Below are positions 28,901 through 36,086 of a stretch of 64,000 nt of DNA, one piece after another (position 1 is the first letter of the stretch; each line of letters starts with the position of its first letter). Under the pieces are notes generated by a model. It was given only the letters and a program-made list of their open reading frames with translations, had not been told where the DNA came from and searched no databases. Both the position numbers and the translations under genes were made by a program. Source of the DNA: Micromonospora sp. DSM 45708 (GTDB lineage: Bacteria > Actinomycetota > Actinomycetes > Mycobacteriales > Micromonosporaceae); NCBI RefSeq assembly GCF_039566955.1, contig NZ_CP154796.1:4960001-5024000 (forward strand), given 5' to 3'.

Positions 28901-29468
28901 CCTCCTCCATCACGGCCGCGAGGTCGGACCAGGCCTCCTCCTCGGCCATCCGGGCCGGCGCGATGCGGGCGGTGGGCCGGCGCAGCGCGACCGCGAGCAG
29001 CATGGTGAGCAGCACCATCCCGACGCCGGCCGGCCACCAGACGACGAGCGCGCTGACGGTGGCGAGCACGCAGACGGCGATGCCCTGCGCCAGCCGTACG
29101 CCGGTGTTCCGCATCTCGGCGGCGACCTGGTAGACGTCGTTGTCGATCCGGTCGAGCAGCTCGCCGACCGGCGTGGTCTCCAGGGCGGGCAGCTCCTGCC
29201 CGAGCGCGACGCGGCAGAGCCGGCGACGCACGTCGGCGGACCAGTCGGCGGTGAGCCGGGCCATGATCAGCCCGATCAGCAGGTCGGTGACGACGGCGGC
29301 GACAAGCGCGACGGCCAGCGCGACGAACCAGCCGGACGACCGGTGCACCAGCACCGGCCCGGCCAGCGCGGAGGCGGCGGCCTGGCCACCGGCGCCCAGC
29401 ACGATCAGCAGCAGCACGGCCGTCATCCGCCGGGGTGCGGTGGCCCACAGGTCACGGAGCAGGCGCAT
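25977..29468 (-). CDS. Fused heterodimer-like ABC exporter (TMD-NBD-TMD-NBD)
   Basis: The 1,163-residue protein contains two complete ABC exporter halves joined by a proline/alanine-rich linker at about 575-612. Half 1 has membrane helices at about 15-290, Walker A GRTGSGKST at 356-364, signature LSAGQ at 459-463, Walker B glutamate E484 and switch H515. Half 2 has helices at about 625-890, Walker A GPVGAGKSS at 973-981 and signature LSGGQ at 1072-1076. In half 2, D1097 replaces the catalytic glutamate and S1124/T1125 stands where the switch histidine belongs. One catalytic and one degenerate ATP site are therefore predicted, as in heterodimeric exporters. The substrate is unknown; drug or lipid export is likely. 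It lies 92 bases downstream of the TetR gene. Confidence 0.92.
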   Translation of the reverse strand: MRLLRDLWATAPRRMTAVLLLIVLGAGGQAAASALAGPVLVHRSSGWFVALAVALVAAVVTDLLIGLIMARLTADWSADVRRRLCRVALGQELPALETTPVGELLDRIDNDVYQVAAEMRNTGVRLAQGIAVCVLATVSALVVWWPAGVGMVLLTMLLAVALRRPTARIAPARMAEEEAWSDLAAVMEEAVHGQDDVRTSLARPYVLRLYARRAAEVVARCGRVFRLSARVTSVAAGGVRAGVAGLVLAGAWALSTGRVDAARLTAIWLLAIAFGATVEHIARWVPHLQQAFGAWARVQLLAGARQEPVGGAAPADGDLSVRGLTFRYPAAGDERGPALRDVRLDFVRGRSYALVGRTGSGKSTLTKVLTRAVEVPRGTVFLGDADLVDLDVEELRRWIAVVPQRTEILAGTLAENVALHDPELLDAAERALAELGLAGWIAELPDGVHTRLGEGGHVLSAGQEQLVAFARILVRDPHVVILDEATARLDPVTENRVREATERLLTDRIGIVIAHRLSSVRRCDEVVVMADGAVLEAGPMRESARFAELLATSHAGAYAGSGARRGGVELLDAPGWADEAAPVVAPAPAPRRAGMPRAEPPPVPPAPPARTMREILRLGFNDPRYGLAAIGLFIVMTLLGLDGSVLPWLWAELVAGGDPWLPALGIAAALLLVLPLPYLTNLWFPQWWIRQMLRISARLVHGQTGARRVSGHTPAEVVAQGGDTDRVVQLADNLMDQFISLAIVLTMTLVTGSFVPALFFVGTMVVSGLAATLFGPRLERTAAGTVAARAAFATALVSALSAARTVKLAGATRPVLTHLAGLDAVRSERQRREIAMQVWARSTPAVVSGLLPIGAWALYLTGGLSAGATLVAVSTLGAARWFAWTTAALVSQYPSARVWTRRTVAMTGTANYSEPVPGLDLVAGTAPAPEPPPRHPLRRLELAGFGALHSDGTLAVRDVDLVVERGQLVLVVGPVGAGKSSLLRALAGIVHHVGALRWNGEPVTEPELFLRPNQVGYVGQLPRVLSGTVAENIALGHPVDAASAVSTAQLDHDLAAAGGGLGLLIGHKGTRLSGGQLQRLALARALAPRTELLVADDVSSALDVTTELALWAALREHGVTVVGSTAKRAALVRADHVVVLIDGAVADQGAWSDLESRWNHLAG

Positions 29469-29560
29469 GGACAGTGTCCTCCGGACTCGGATCGGTGGGG
29501 GGCGGTACCCCCACCCTTCCGGTCCGGCCCGGCCGACTCAAACGATTTACCGCGTTCCGG

Positions 29561-30154
29561 TCAGGTCCGGGCGACCCGGCGGACGATGCCGAGCAGCGCC
29601 TCCTGCACGTCGGCGATCGGCCGGTCGGGCTGGAACACCAGCCAGTCCACGGCCACCACCAGCCCGACGCCGAACAGCGCCGAGCTGGCGGTACGCACGT
29701 CCAGGTCGGCCGGGAGGTCACCGCTGTCCACCCCGGCCCGGACCGTCTCGGCGATCACCTCGATCGCCTCGCCGCGCAGCAGCCGCAGCGTCTGCTGCCA
29801 CTCCCGGTTGGTGCGCCACATCTCGGAGAGCAGGAGCTGGGCGAACGCCCGGTAGCGGCGGATGTAGTCCAGCTCGGCGCGGACCAGCGCGGCGAGCGCC
29901 TCGCGCGGCGGCAGCCCGTCGACCGCGGCCCGGAACTCGGCGGTGAGCAGGCCGATGCCGTGCCGCAGCAACTCCTCGAAGAGGACCGTCTTGGACTCGA
30001 AGTTGTAGTAGACGGTCCCCTTCGCCACCCCGGCGCGGGCCGCGATGTCGTCCACCGTGGTCGCCGAGAAGCCCTGCTCGGCGATCAGGTCCACCGCCGC
30101 CACGAAGAGGCGTTGGCGGGTGTCCTCCCGCCGGCGCGTCCGTCCGTCCGTCAC
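29561..30154 (-). CDS. TetR-family repressor
   Basis: The 197-residue protein has a standard TetR helix-turn-helix at about 14-60 (TTVDDIAARAGVAKGTVYYNF) and a variable ligand-binding domain. The GTG at 30154 lies 10 bases after the YhgE stop. It is therefore the third gene of the ATPase-YhgE-TetR operon and probably controls its own transcription through the palindrome at 33081-33110. It may also act on the exporter gene just downstream. Confidence 0.92.
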   Translation of the reverse strand: MTDGRTRRREDTRQRLFVAAVDLIAEQGFSATTVDDIAARAGVAKGTVYYNFESKTVLFEELLRHGIGLLTAEFRAAVDGLPPREALAALVRAELDYIRRYRAFAQLLLSEMWRTNREWQQTLRLLRGEAIEVIAETVRAGVDSGDLPADLDVRTASSALFGVGLVVAVDWLVFQPDRPIADVQEALLGIVRRVART

Positions 30155-30164
30155 CGGCCCATCC

Positions 30165-32315
30165 TCACATGGTCAGTTCGGGGTGCAGCCTGGCCGGGGT
30201 GAGCCGGCGGGACCGGCGCGCCGCGCCGACGGTGAGCGCCAGCGCGCCCAGGCCGAACGCGAGCAGCACCAGCGCACCGGTGACCACCGGGCCGGCCGGC
30301 CCGCCGTTGACGGTGTGCCGCAGGCCGCTGACCACGTACGTCATCGGCAGCCAGGGATGGATCGCCTGGAAGAAGCCGGGCGAGGTCTGCACCGGGTAGG
30401 TGCCACCGGACGAGGTGAGCTGAAGCATCAGCAGCGCCAGCGCGGCCAGCCGGCCGGCCGGACCGAGCGCCACGCCGAGCAGTTGCATGATCGCGGTGAA
30501 CGCCAACGAGGTGAGCGCGAGCAGCCCGAACGTCGCCGCGCCGTGCGTCGGGTGCAGCCCGAGCGCCAGCGTAACCACGGTGTAGAGCACCGCGACCTGG
30601 GCCAGGCCGATCGCGGCGGCGGGCAGCCAGCCGGCGAGCACCACCCGCCAGCCGGGCGCGCCGGACATCACGTGTCGCCGGTTGACCGGCCGCAACAGCA
30701 TGTACGTGATCATCGCGCCGACCCAGAGCGCCAGCGCCAGGAAGTACGGGGCGAAGCCCACCCCGTACGAGCCGGCCGGGTGCTGGGAATCGCGGATCAG
30801 GCCGACCGGGTCGCCGAGCACGTCGGCGCGACTGGCCGCGTCGTCGTACCCGGGCAGTTTCTTCTCCCCGGCGGCGAGCCCGTCGGCGAGGTCGCCGGCG
30901 CCGCCCTCCAGCTTGCCCAGCCCGTCGACGAGCTTGGTGCTGCCGGTGCCGAGCTGCGCCAGCCCGCCGTCGAGCGCGCGGGCGCCGGTGGCGAGTTGGT
31001 AGAGCCCGCCGCGCAACTGGTCGGCGCCGGTGGACGCGTCGCCGAGCCCGTCGCGGAGCTTGGCGCTGCCCTGGGCCAGCGTGCCGAGCCCGCGGGCCAG
31101 CTCGTCGACCTTGGCCCGGGCGGCGGCGACGTCGTCGGCCAGGTGCGGCGCGGCGGCGGCCACCTCCCGGGCGGTCTTCGCGACCTCGGTCATCTGCTTC
31201 TTCAACGCGGCCAGGTCGGACTTGTCCACGGCGGACGCCAGCGCCTTGGCCTGGGTGACGGCCCGGTCGGCGGCCGTGCGGGCGGCGGCGAAGTTCGGGT
31301 CGTCGGCCAGCTCGGGGTGTTCCTTCGCGACCGCGTCGAGCCGGTCGGAGATCTCCTGCGCCAGCCTGACCACCTCGTCGGCCTTGGCGGGCAGCGCGTC
31401 CAGGCCGGCGGCGAGCTGCTGCGCGCCGGTGGCGACCGCGGTGGCCGCCTGCTGGATCTTGTCGGCGTTGCGGCGCAGCACCGGCTCGTACCTGTCGGCG
31501 GCGGCGTCGACGGTGGCGGCGGCGGCCTTCGTCTCGGTGGCGGCCCGGCCGGCGCCGTCGGCGAGCTGGGCGGCGCCGGTCTGCAACTGGTCGAGCCCCT
31601 TGGCCAGCTTGTCGGCGCCCTGGACCGACGTGTTCAGCCCGCCGGCGAGCTGCCCGGCGCCGTTCTCGGCGTCGCCGAGCCCGTCGGCGAGCTGCCCGGC
31701 GCCCCGCTGGGAGGCGTCGAGCCCGTCGGAGATCTTCCCGGCCCCGTCGGCGGCGCGGCCGGTTTCGGCCTTGGCGTCGGTGAAGCCGATCAGCATCCGG
31801 TCGAAGTACGAGGCGGCGGTGCTCTCCGCGGCGGCGGCCCGGATCTCGCTGAACGCCGAGCGGGCGAGCAGCCCGGAGAGGTAGTTGGTGGCGTCGTCGT
31901 TGACCACCTTCAGCTCGCCCTGCCGGGCCGGCCGGTCCGGTTCGGGGCTGGCCGCGAGCGTGGCCGAGAAGTCGGCCGGGATGGAGAAGACCAGGTGGTA
32001 GCGGCCGTCGCGGAGCCCCTTCGTGGCGTCGGCCTGGTCGGTGACGGTCCAGCCGAAGACCTTGCGGTCGATCAGTTCGTCGGCGAGATCCCGGCCGGCG
32101 TGCACCTCGCTGCCGTCGGCCGCCTTCGCCGGCCGGTCGGCGTTGACCAGCGCGACCGGGATCCGGTCGAGGTTCCCGTACGGGTCCCAGAACGCGTAGA
32201 GGTAGAGCGCGCCGTAGAGCAGCGGGACGACGGTGAGCACGGCGAGCGCGGCGCGCGGCAGCCGACCCCGGGTCATCCGGCGCAGCTCGAACAGGGCCAG
32301 TCGCAGGACGCTCAC
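30165..32315 (-). CDS. YhgE/Pip-domain membrane protein
   Basis: The 716-residue protein shows the YhgE/Pip layout. There is one N-terminal helix (about 20-40) and a long extracellular part with many GAxQLADGLxxL-type coiled repeats, as in DGLDASQRGAGQLADGLGDA. Five to six helices follow at about 515-700, resembling ABC-2 permeases. Relatives include phage infection protein and ESX-type secretion-associated proteins. The function is not established; export or cell-surface roles are inferred. The GTG at 32315 overlaps the stop of the ATPase-like gene as GTGA. Confidence 0.9.
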   Translation of the reverse strand: MSVLRLALFELRRMTRGRLPRAALAVLTVVPLLYGALYLYAFWDPYGNLDRIPVALVNADRPAKAADGSEVHAGRDLADELIDRKVFGWTVTDQADATKGLRDGRYHLVFSIPADFSATLAASPEPDRPARQGELKVVNDDATNYLSGLLARSAFSEIRAAAAESTAASYFDRMLIGFTDAKAETGRAADGAGKISDGLDASQRGAGQLADGLGDAENGAGQLAGGLNTSVQGADKLAKGLDQLQTGAAQLADGAGRAATETKAAAATVDAAADRYEPVLRRNADKIQQAATAVATGAQQLAAGLDALPAKADEVVRLAQEISDRLDAVAKEHPELADDPNFAAARTAADRAVTQAKALASAVDKSDLAALKKQMTEVAKTAREVAAAAPHLADDVAAARAKVDELARGLGTLAQGSAKLRDGLGDASTGADQLRGGLYQLATGARALDGGLAQLGTGSTKLVDGLGKLEGGAGDLADGLAAGEKKLPGYDDAASRADVLGDPVGLIRDSQHPAGSYGVGFAPYFLALALWVGAMITYMLLRPVNRRHVMSGAPGWRVVLAGWLPAAAIGLAQVAVLYTVVTLALGLHPTHGAATFGLLALTSLAFTAIMQLLGVALGPAGRLAALALLMLQLTSSGGTYPVQTSPGFFQAIHPWLPMTYVVSGLRHTVNGGPAGPVVTGALVLLAFGLGALALTVGAARRSRRLTPARLHPELTM

Positions 32316-33067
32316 GCGGTCACCTCGGCGGTCGGAACGGGAGCGGTCGGCACGGCAGCGGTCGGCACGGCAGCGGTCGGCACGGGACCGGTCAGGGCGG
32401 GGCTGGGCAGGGCGGGGTCGCCGATGCGGTGCACGGTGGCGGCGACGCCGGGTTCGACGGCGCGGGCGCTGGCGACCACCGCGTACCCCTGACCGGCGAG
32501 ACGTTCCAGCGCGGCCCAGATCCACTCCCGTTCGGGGCGGTCGGCGCCGGCGTCCACGTCGTCGGCGACGATCAGGCTGGGGCCGCCGAGGCTGGCCAGC
32601 ACCAGCCCGAGCACCTGGCGCTCGACCGGGGTCAGGTCGCGGCCGTACCGGTCGGGTTCGAGCGGGGCGTCGGTGCAGCCGGCGCCGGCGATGGCGGCGG
32701 CGTAGGCGTCACGGCGGTAGGCGCGGCGGGCCCGCAGCGCGGCCACCGGGACGAGCTGCCGGCGGCGGCGCGGCACCGGCCCGAGCAGCAGCAGGCGTTC
32801 GGTGATGTGCTCGGCGACGGTGAGCGTCGGGTCGGGCTCGTGCACGCCGGCCACCTGGCCGAGCGCGGCCGGGCCGCGTCGGCGCAGCTCGCCGTGGCTG
32901 TGCGGGAAGCGCCCGGCGAGGGCGAGCAGCAGCGACGTGCGACCGCTGCCGGGCGGGCCGGTGACCGCGTGCAGCTCACCGCTTCCGGCGGTGAGGTCGA
33001 CGTCCCGGTAGACCCAGCCCCGGCGGGTCCGCAGGCCCAGCCCGTTGGCCTCGACGATGGTCGTCAT
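32312..33067 (-). CDS. Degenerate ABC ATPase-like protein paired with YhgE
   Basis: The 251-residue protein has the overall ABC ATPase fold but altered motifs. Walker A reads GPPGSGRTS with R43 in place of the invariant lysine. The signature position reads LTPVERQ (145-151) instead of LSGGQ. Walker B ends VADD at 167-170, without the catalytic glutamate. ATP hydrolysis is therefore doubtful. The last 25 residues consist of a VPTAA repeat encoded by four 15-base units. It is the first gene of the operon with YhgE and TetR. The ATG at 33067 follows a palindromic operator. Confidence 0.85.
   Translation of the reverse strand: MTTIVEANGLGLRTRRGWVYRDVDLTAGSGELHAVTGPPGSGRTSLLLALAGRFPHSHGELRRRGPAALGQVAGVHEPDPTLTVAEHITERLLLLGPVPRRRRQLVPVAALRARRAYRRDAYAAAIAGAGCTDAPLEPDRYGRDLTPVERQVLGLVLASLGGPSLIVADDVDAGADRPEREWIWAALERLAGQGYAVVASARAVEPGVAATVHRIGDPALPSPALTGPVPTAAVPTAAVPTAPVPTAEVTA
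32328..32387. repeat. Four tandem 15-bp units inside coding sequence
   Basis: Units GCGGTCGGCACGGCA and near-identical variants occupy 32328-32342, 32343-32357, 32358-32372 and 32373-32387. They encode the VPTAA/VPTAP tail of the ATPase-like protein, which suggests recent slippage. Confidence 0.85.
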
Positions 33068-33080
33068 GGCACCCTTCTAG

Positions 33081-33110
33081 ACTGACTGGTCAGTACAAAA
33101 ACATGACCAG
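33081..33110. promoter_or_regulatory. Candidate TetR operator upstream of the YhgE operon
   Basis: ACTGAC-TG-GTCAGT at 33081-33094 is a 14-base palindrome. CTGGTCA (33086-33092) also pairs with TGACCAG (33104-33110), giving a second overlapping inverted repeat. It lies 14 bases upstream of the ATPase-like gene's start codon, where a repressor would block transcription. The likely binder is the TetR protein at 29561-30154. Confidence 0.55.
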
Positions 33111-33157
33111 CATAGCGTCGGGTGTCCGGTTCGGGGCAACGCGAGGCGGGGTGATCC

Positions 33158-33997
33158 TCAGAACAGCACGGTGGCGAGCGTGCCGACCGGGCGGAAGCCG
33201 CAGCGCTCGTAGACGAGCCGGGCCGGCCGGTTGAAGTCGTTGACGTAGAGGCTGACCGTCGGCGCGACCCGGGCCAGCGCGTCGCGGACCACCGCGGCCA
33301 TCGCGGCGGTCGCGATGCCCCGGCCGCGCCACTCGGGCGCCACCCAGACGCCCTGCACCTGCGCGGTCCGCCGGGTCACCACCGCCAGTTCGGCCTTGAA
33401 GACCACCCGGCCGTCGACGAACCGGGCGTAGGCCCGACCGGCGCGCACCAGCTCGGTCACCCGCCGCCGGTAGCCGCGCCCGCCGTCCTCGGCCAGCGGC
33501 GAGACGCCGACCTCCTCGGTGTACATCGCCACCGCCGCCGGGAAGAGCCGGTCCACCTCACCGACCCGCACGCGACGCACCTGCGGGTCGGGCGCCACCG
33601 GCGGCGGCGCGTCCGCGGCCAGCAGCGGCTGGTTCGGGCGTACGTCCCGGGCCGGGCCCCAGTGCGCGGAGAGGCGGTCCCAGAGGCCGAGCACCGCGTC
33701 GGCGCGGCCCACGATCGAGGAACAGAGCCGCTCCTCCTCGCTCAACTGCTCGGCGAACGCCACCACCGCCGACTCGGACGCGAGCACCGGGGTCAGGTTG
33801 CCGCCCAGCCAGCAGATCGACTCCAGGTTGCGCCGGGAGCCGTAGCCGAGGATCCGCGCCTCGGCCCGCCACCAGGCCAGCCCGCGTGCCGCGACCCGCT
33901 CGGCGACCTGCGCGCCGGCGTAGGGGTCGAGGTCGAGCAGCCGCTCGACCGAACGGCGCTCCGACTCCCCCAGTTGGCGTACCGGCATCGTGAGCAC
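33158..33997 (-). CDS. DUF4081/GNAT acetyltransferase
   Basis: The 279-residue protein joins an N-terminal DUF4081 part (CWLGGNLTPV, then CSSIVG) to a C-terminal GNAT domain. The GNAT domain has the acetyl-CoA loop VWVAPEWRGRGIATAAM and the end YVNDFNRPARLVYERCGF. The substrate is unknown. Its counterpart in Mycobacterium tuberculosis lies next to ispG (Rv2867c, from memory); here a PadR gene has come between them. The GTG at 33997 fits the family's usual MLT-like start; the ATG at 33988 is an alternative. Confidence 0.88.
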   Translation of the reverse strand: MLTMPVRQLGESERRSVERLLDLDPYAGAQVAERVAARGLAWWRAEARILGYGSRRNLESICWLGGNLTPVLASESAVVAFAEQLSEEERLCSSIVGRADAVLGLWDRLSAHWGPARDVRPNQPLLAADAPPPVAPDPQVRRVRVGEVDRLFPAAVAMYTEEVGVSPLAEDGGRGYRRRVTELVRAGRAYARFVDGRVVFKAELAVVTRRTAQVQGVWVAPEWRGRGIATAAMAAVVRDALARVAPTVSLYVNDFNRPARLVYERCGFRPVGTLATVLF

Positions 33998-34068
33998 GGT
34001 TACCAGCCTGCCAGATGCAGGCGGGAGCCGGTGGGCCGACCGGGCACTCGAACGATCCCCGTCACGTC

Positions 34069-34113
34069 TTGTCGGCGATGCGTTGCCGATATATCGTTGA
34101 TGCATCAGCGATA
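34069..34113 (+). promoter_or_regulatory. PadR promoter with overlapping palindromic operator
   Basis: TTGTCG (34069-34074) and TATCGT (34092-34097), 17 bases apart, form a good promoter for the PadR gene. The imperfect palindrome TATCGTTGATGCATCAGCGA to 34113, whose TGATGCATCA centre is perfect, covers the -10 box. This is the expected layout for an autorepressed PadR gene. Confidence 0.6.
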
Positions 34114-34134
34114 GACCTACAGAAGGAGAGCCCG

Positions 34135-34722
34135 ATGGGTTTCCGTCGACACGTGCACTCCGTGCACGACGAGATGCACCGCCACGGCGGCTTCGGCTTC
34201 CCGCCCGTGCCCCCGGGTCCGCCGCCGTTCCCGCCCGGGCCGCACGGTCACGGGCGCGGCCGGGGTGGCCGGGGCCGCAGCCGGCGGCCGAACGTGCGCG
34301 GCGCCGTGCTGGCCCTGCTCACCGAGCGGCCGATGCACGGCTACGAGATGATCCAGGAGATCGACGCCCGCACCGGTGGGGCCTGGCGGCCCAGCCCCGG
34401 GTCGATCTACCCCACGCTGCAACTGCTGGAGGACGAGGGCGTCATCGCCACCGCCCCGGACTCCGACGGCGGGCGCAAGCGGTTCGCCCTCACCGAGCAG
34501 GGGCAGGCCGAGGCCGCGCAGGCGGCACAGGCGCCGCCCTGGGCGGAGTTCGCCGAGCAGACCGTCAACAGCTGGCACGACATCCGCGACGCGGGGACCC
34601 AGGCCATGAACGCGCTGCGGCAGGTGATGACCACCGGCACCGACGACCAGCGCGCCCGGGCCGCCCAGGTGCTCGACGAGACCCGGCGCAAGCTCTACGC
34701 CATCCTCGCCGAGTCCGACTGA
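34135..34722 (+). CDS. PadR-family transcriptional regulator
   Basis: The 195-residue protein has a winged-helix PadR domain at about 60-135 (RGAVLALLTERPMHGYEMIQ, then GSIYPTLQLLEDEGVI). A helical dimerisation part follows. The first 55 residues are rich in His, Gly and Pro (FPPVPPGPPPFPPGPHGHG) and may be a disordered or metal-binding extension. AGAAGGAG precedes the ATG. The gene is divergent from the GNAT gene and ends in front of a family A palindrome. The target regulon is unknown. Confidence 0.92.
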   Translation: MGFRRHVHSVHDEMHRHGGFGFPPVPPGPPPFPPGPHGHGRGRGGRGRSRRPNVRGAVLALLTERPMHGYEMIQEIDARTGGAWRPSPGSIYPTLQLLEDEGVIATAPDSDGGRKRFALTEQGQAEAAQAAQAPPWAEFAEQTVNSWHDIRDAGTQAMNALRQVMTTGTDDQRARAAQVLDETRRKLYAILAESD

Positions 34723-34763
34723 CCCTCCCCACTCCCCACCCTCACCCCGCCCTCATCCCGCAC

Positions 34764-34821
34764 CTGTTTCACGGAAAGTGTGGCTGTTCCGCCCGCCATG
34801 ACCCCGCTTTCCGTGAAACAG
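34764..34821. repeat. Palindrome family A, copy 2
   Basis: Arms CTGTTTCACGGAAAG (34764-34778) and CTTTCCGTGAAACAG (34807-34821) pair exactly, with weaker pairing continuing inward. The sequence and spacing match the element at 2283-2348. It again sits between convergent genes (PadR and ispG). Confidence 0.8.
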
Positions 34822-34850
34822 CGGGACGGGGGTCGCGGGCGGGAACGCGC

Positions 34851-34881
34851 GTGCGGCCGGCCCCGGTGGGGACGGCCGCAC
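34851..34881 (-). terminator. Probable terminator of the dxr-ispG operon
   Basis: GTGCGGCCG (34851-34859) and CGGCCGCAC (34873-34881) form a 9-bp GC stem 20 bases downstream of the ispG stop on the minus strand. Confidence 0.5.
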
Positions 34882-34901
34882 GGCGACGCGGAAGGGCGGA
34901 G

Positions 34902-36077
34902 TCAGTGCACGGTGACGGTGGCGCCCCCGGGCACCAGCTCGCGCAGTTCCTCGGGGATCTCGGCGCCCATCTCGTCGGCGATCCGCAGCGCCTCCTCGAT
35001 CAGCGTCTCCACGATCTGCGCCTCCGGCACGGTCTTGACGACCTTGCCCTTGACGAAGATCTGGCCCTTGCCGTTGCCGGAGGCGACACCCAGATCGGCC
35101 TCGCGGGCCTCGCCCGGACCGTTCACCACGCAACCCATGACCGCGACGCGCAGCGGCACCGGCAGCCCCTCCAGGCCGGCGGTGACCTCCTCGGCCAGCT
35201 TGTAGACGTCGACCTGGGCCCGGCCGCAGGACGGGCAGGAGACGATCTCCAGGCCGCGCTCGCGCAGGCCCAGCGACTCCAGGATCGCGGCCCCGACCTT
35301 GATCTCCTCCACCGGCGGGGCGGAGAGCGAGACCCGGATGGTGTCGCCGATGCCCTCGGCCAGCAGCGCGCCGAACGCCACCGCGGACTTGATGGTGCCC
35401 TGGAACGCCGGGCCGGCCTCGGTGACGCCCAGGTGCAGCGGATAGTCGCACTTCTCGGCGAGCTGCCGGTAGGCGCGGATCATCACCACCGGGTCGTTGT
35501 GCTTGACCGAGATCTTGATGTCCCGGAAGCCGTGCTCCTCGAACAGCGAGCACTCCCAGAGCGCGGACTCGACGAGCGCCTCGGCGGTGGCCTTGCCGTA
35601 CTTGGCCAGCAGACGCTTGTCCAGCGAGCCGGCGTTCACGCCGATCCGGATCGGCACGCCCGCGTCACCGGCCGCCCTGGCGATCTCCTTGACCTTGTCG
35701 TCGAACTGCCGGATGTTGCCCGGGTTCACCCGCACCGCGGCGCAACCGGCGTCGATCGCGGCGAAGACGTACTTCGGCTGGAAGTGGATGTCGGCGATCA
35801 CCGGGATCTGCGACTTGCGCGCGATCGCCGGCAGCGCCTCCACGTCGTCCTGCGACGGCACGGCGACCCGGACGATCTGGCAGCCGGACGCGGTCAGCTC
35901 GGCGATCTGCTGGAGCGTGGCGTTGACGTCGGCGGTGAGGGTGGTGGTCATGGACTGCACCGAGACCGGTGCGCCACCACCGACCGGCACCGAGCCGACC
36001 ATGATCTGGCGGCTGGCGCGGCGCGGGGCCAGCGGCGGCGGCGGTACGGGGGGCATACCGAGACTGACAGCGGTCAC
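34902..36077 (-). CDS. ispG: 4-hydroxy-3-methylbut-2-en-1-yl diphosphate synthase
   Basis: IspG converts MEcPP to HMBPP in the MEP isoprenoid pathway, using a [4Fe-4S] cluster. The cluster ligands are C281 and C284 (CPSC) and C316 (GCVVNGPGE), with E323 as the fourth. The TIM-barrel part is recognisable from [19 protein letters not shown] onward. The GTG at 36077 matches the conserved start (VTAVSLGMP) and has AAGGTGAG eight bases upstream; a GTG at 36086 is less likely. It is the last gene of the dxr-protease-ispG operon. Confidence 0.97.
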   Translation of the reverse strand: MTAVSLGMPPVPPPPLAPRRASRQIMVGSVPVGGGAPVSVQSMTTTLTADVNATLQQIAELTASGCQIVRVAVPSQDDVEALPAIARKSQIPVIADIHFQPKYVFAAIDAGCAAVRVNPGNIRQFDDKVKEIARAAGDAGVPIRIGVNAGSLDKRLLAKYGKATAEALVESALWECSLFEEHGFRDIKISVKHNDPVVMIRAYRQLAEKCDYPLHLGVTEAGPAFQGTIKSAVAFGALLAEGIGDTIRVSLSAPPVEEIKVGAAILESLGLRERGLEIVSCPSCGRAQVDVYKLAEEVTAGLEGLPVPLRVAVMGCVVNGPGEAREADLGVASGNGKGQIFVKGKVVKTVPEAQIVETLIEEALRIADEMGAEIPEELRELVPGGATVTVH

Positions 36078-36086
36078 TTCAGGCAC

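Noticed and set aside
24939..29855. 1,638-codon open frame on the plus strand
   Set aside because: It crosses the flavin oxidoreductase gene in another frame and runs antisense to the ABC exporter. Its translation is compositionally biased (GR, RR, HL runs) with no domain.
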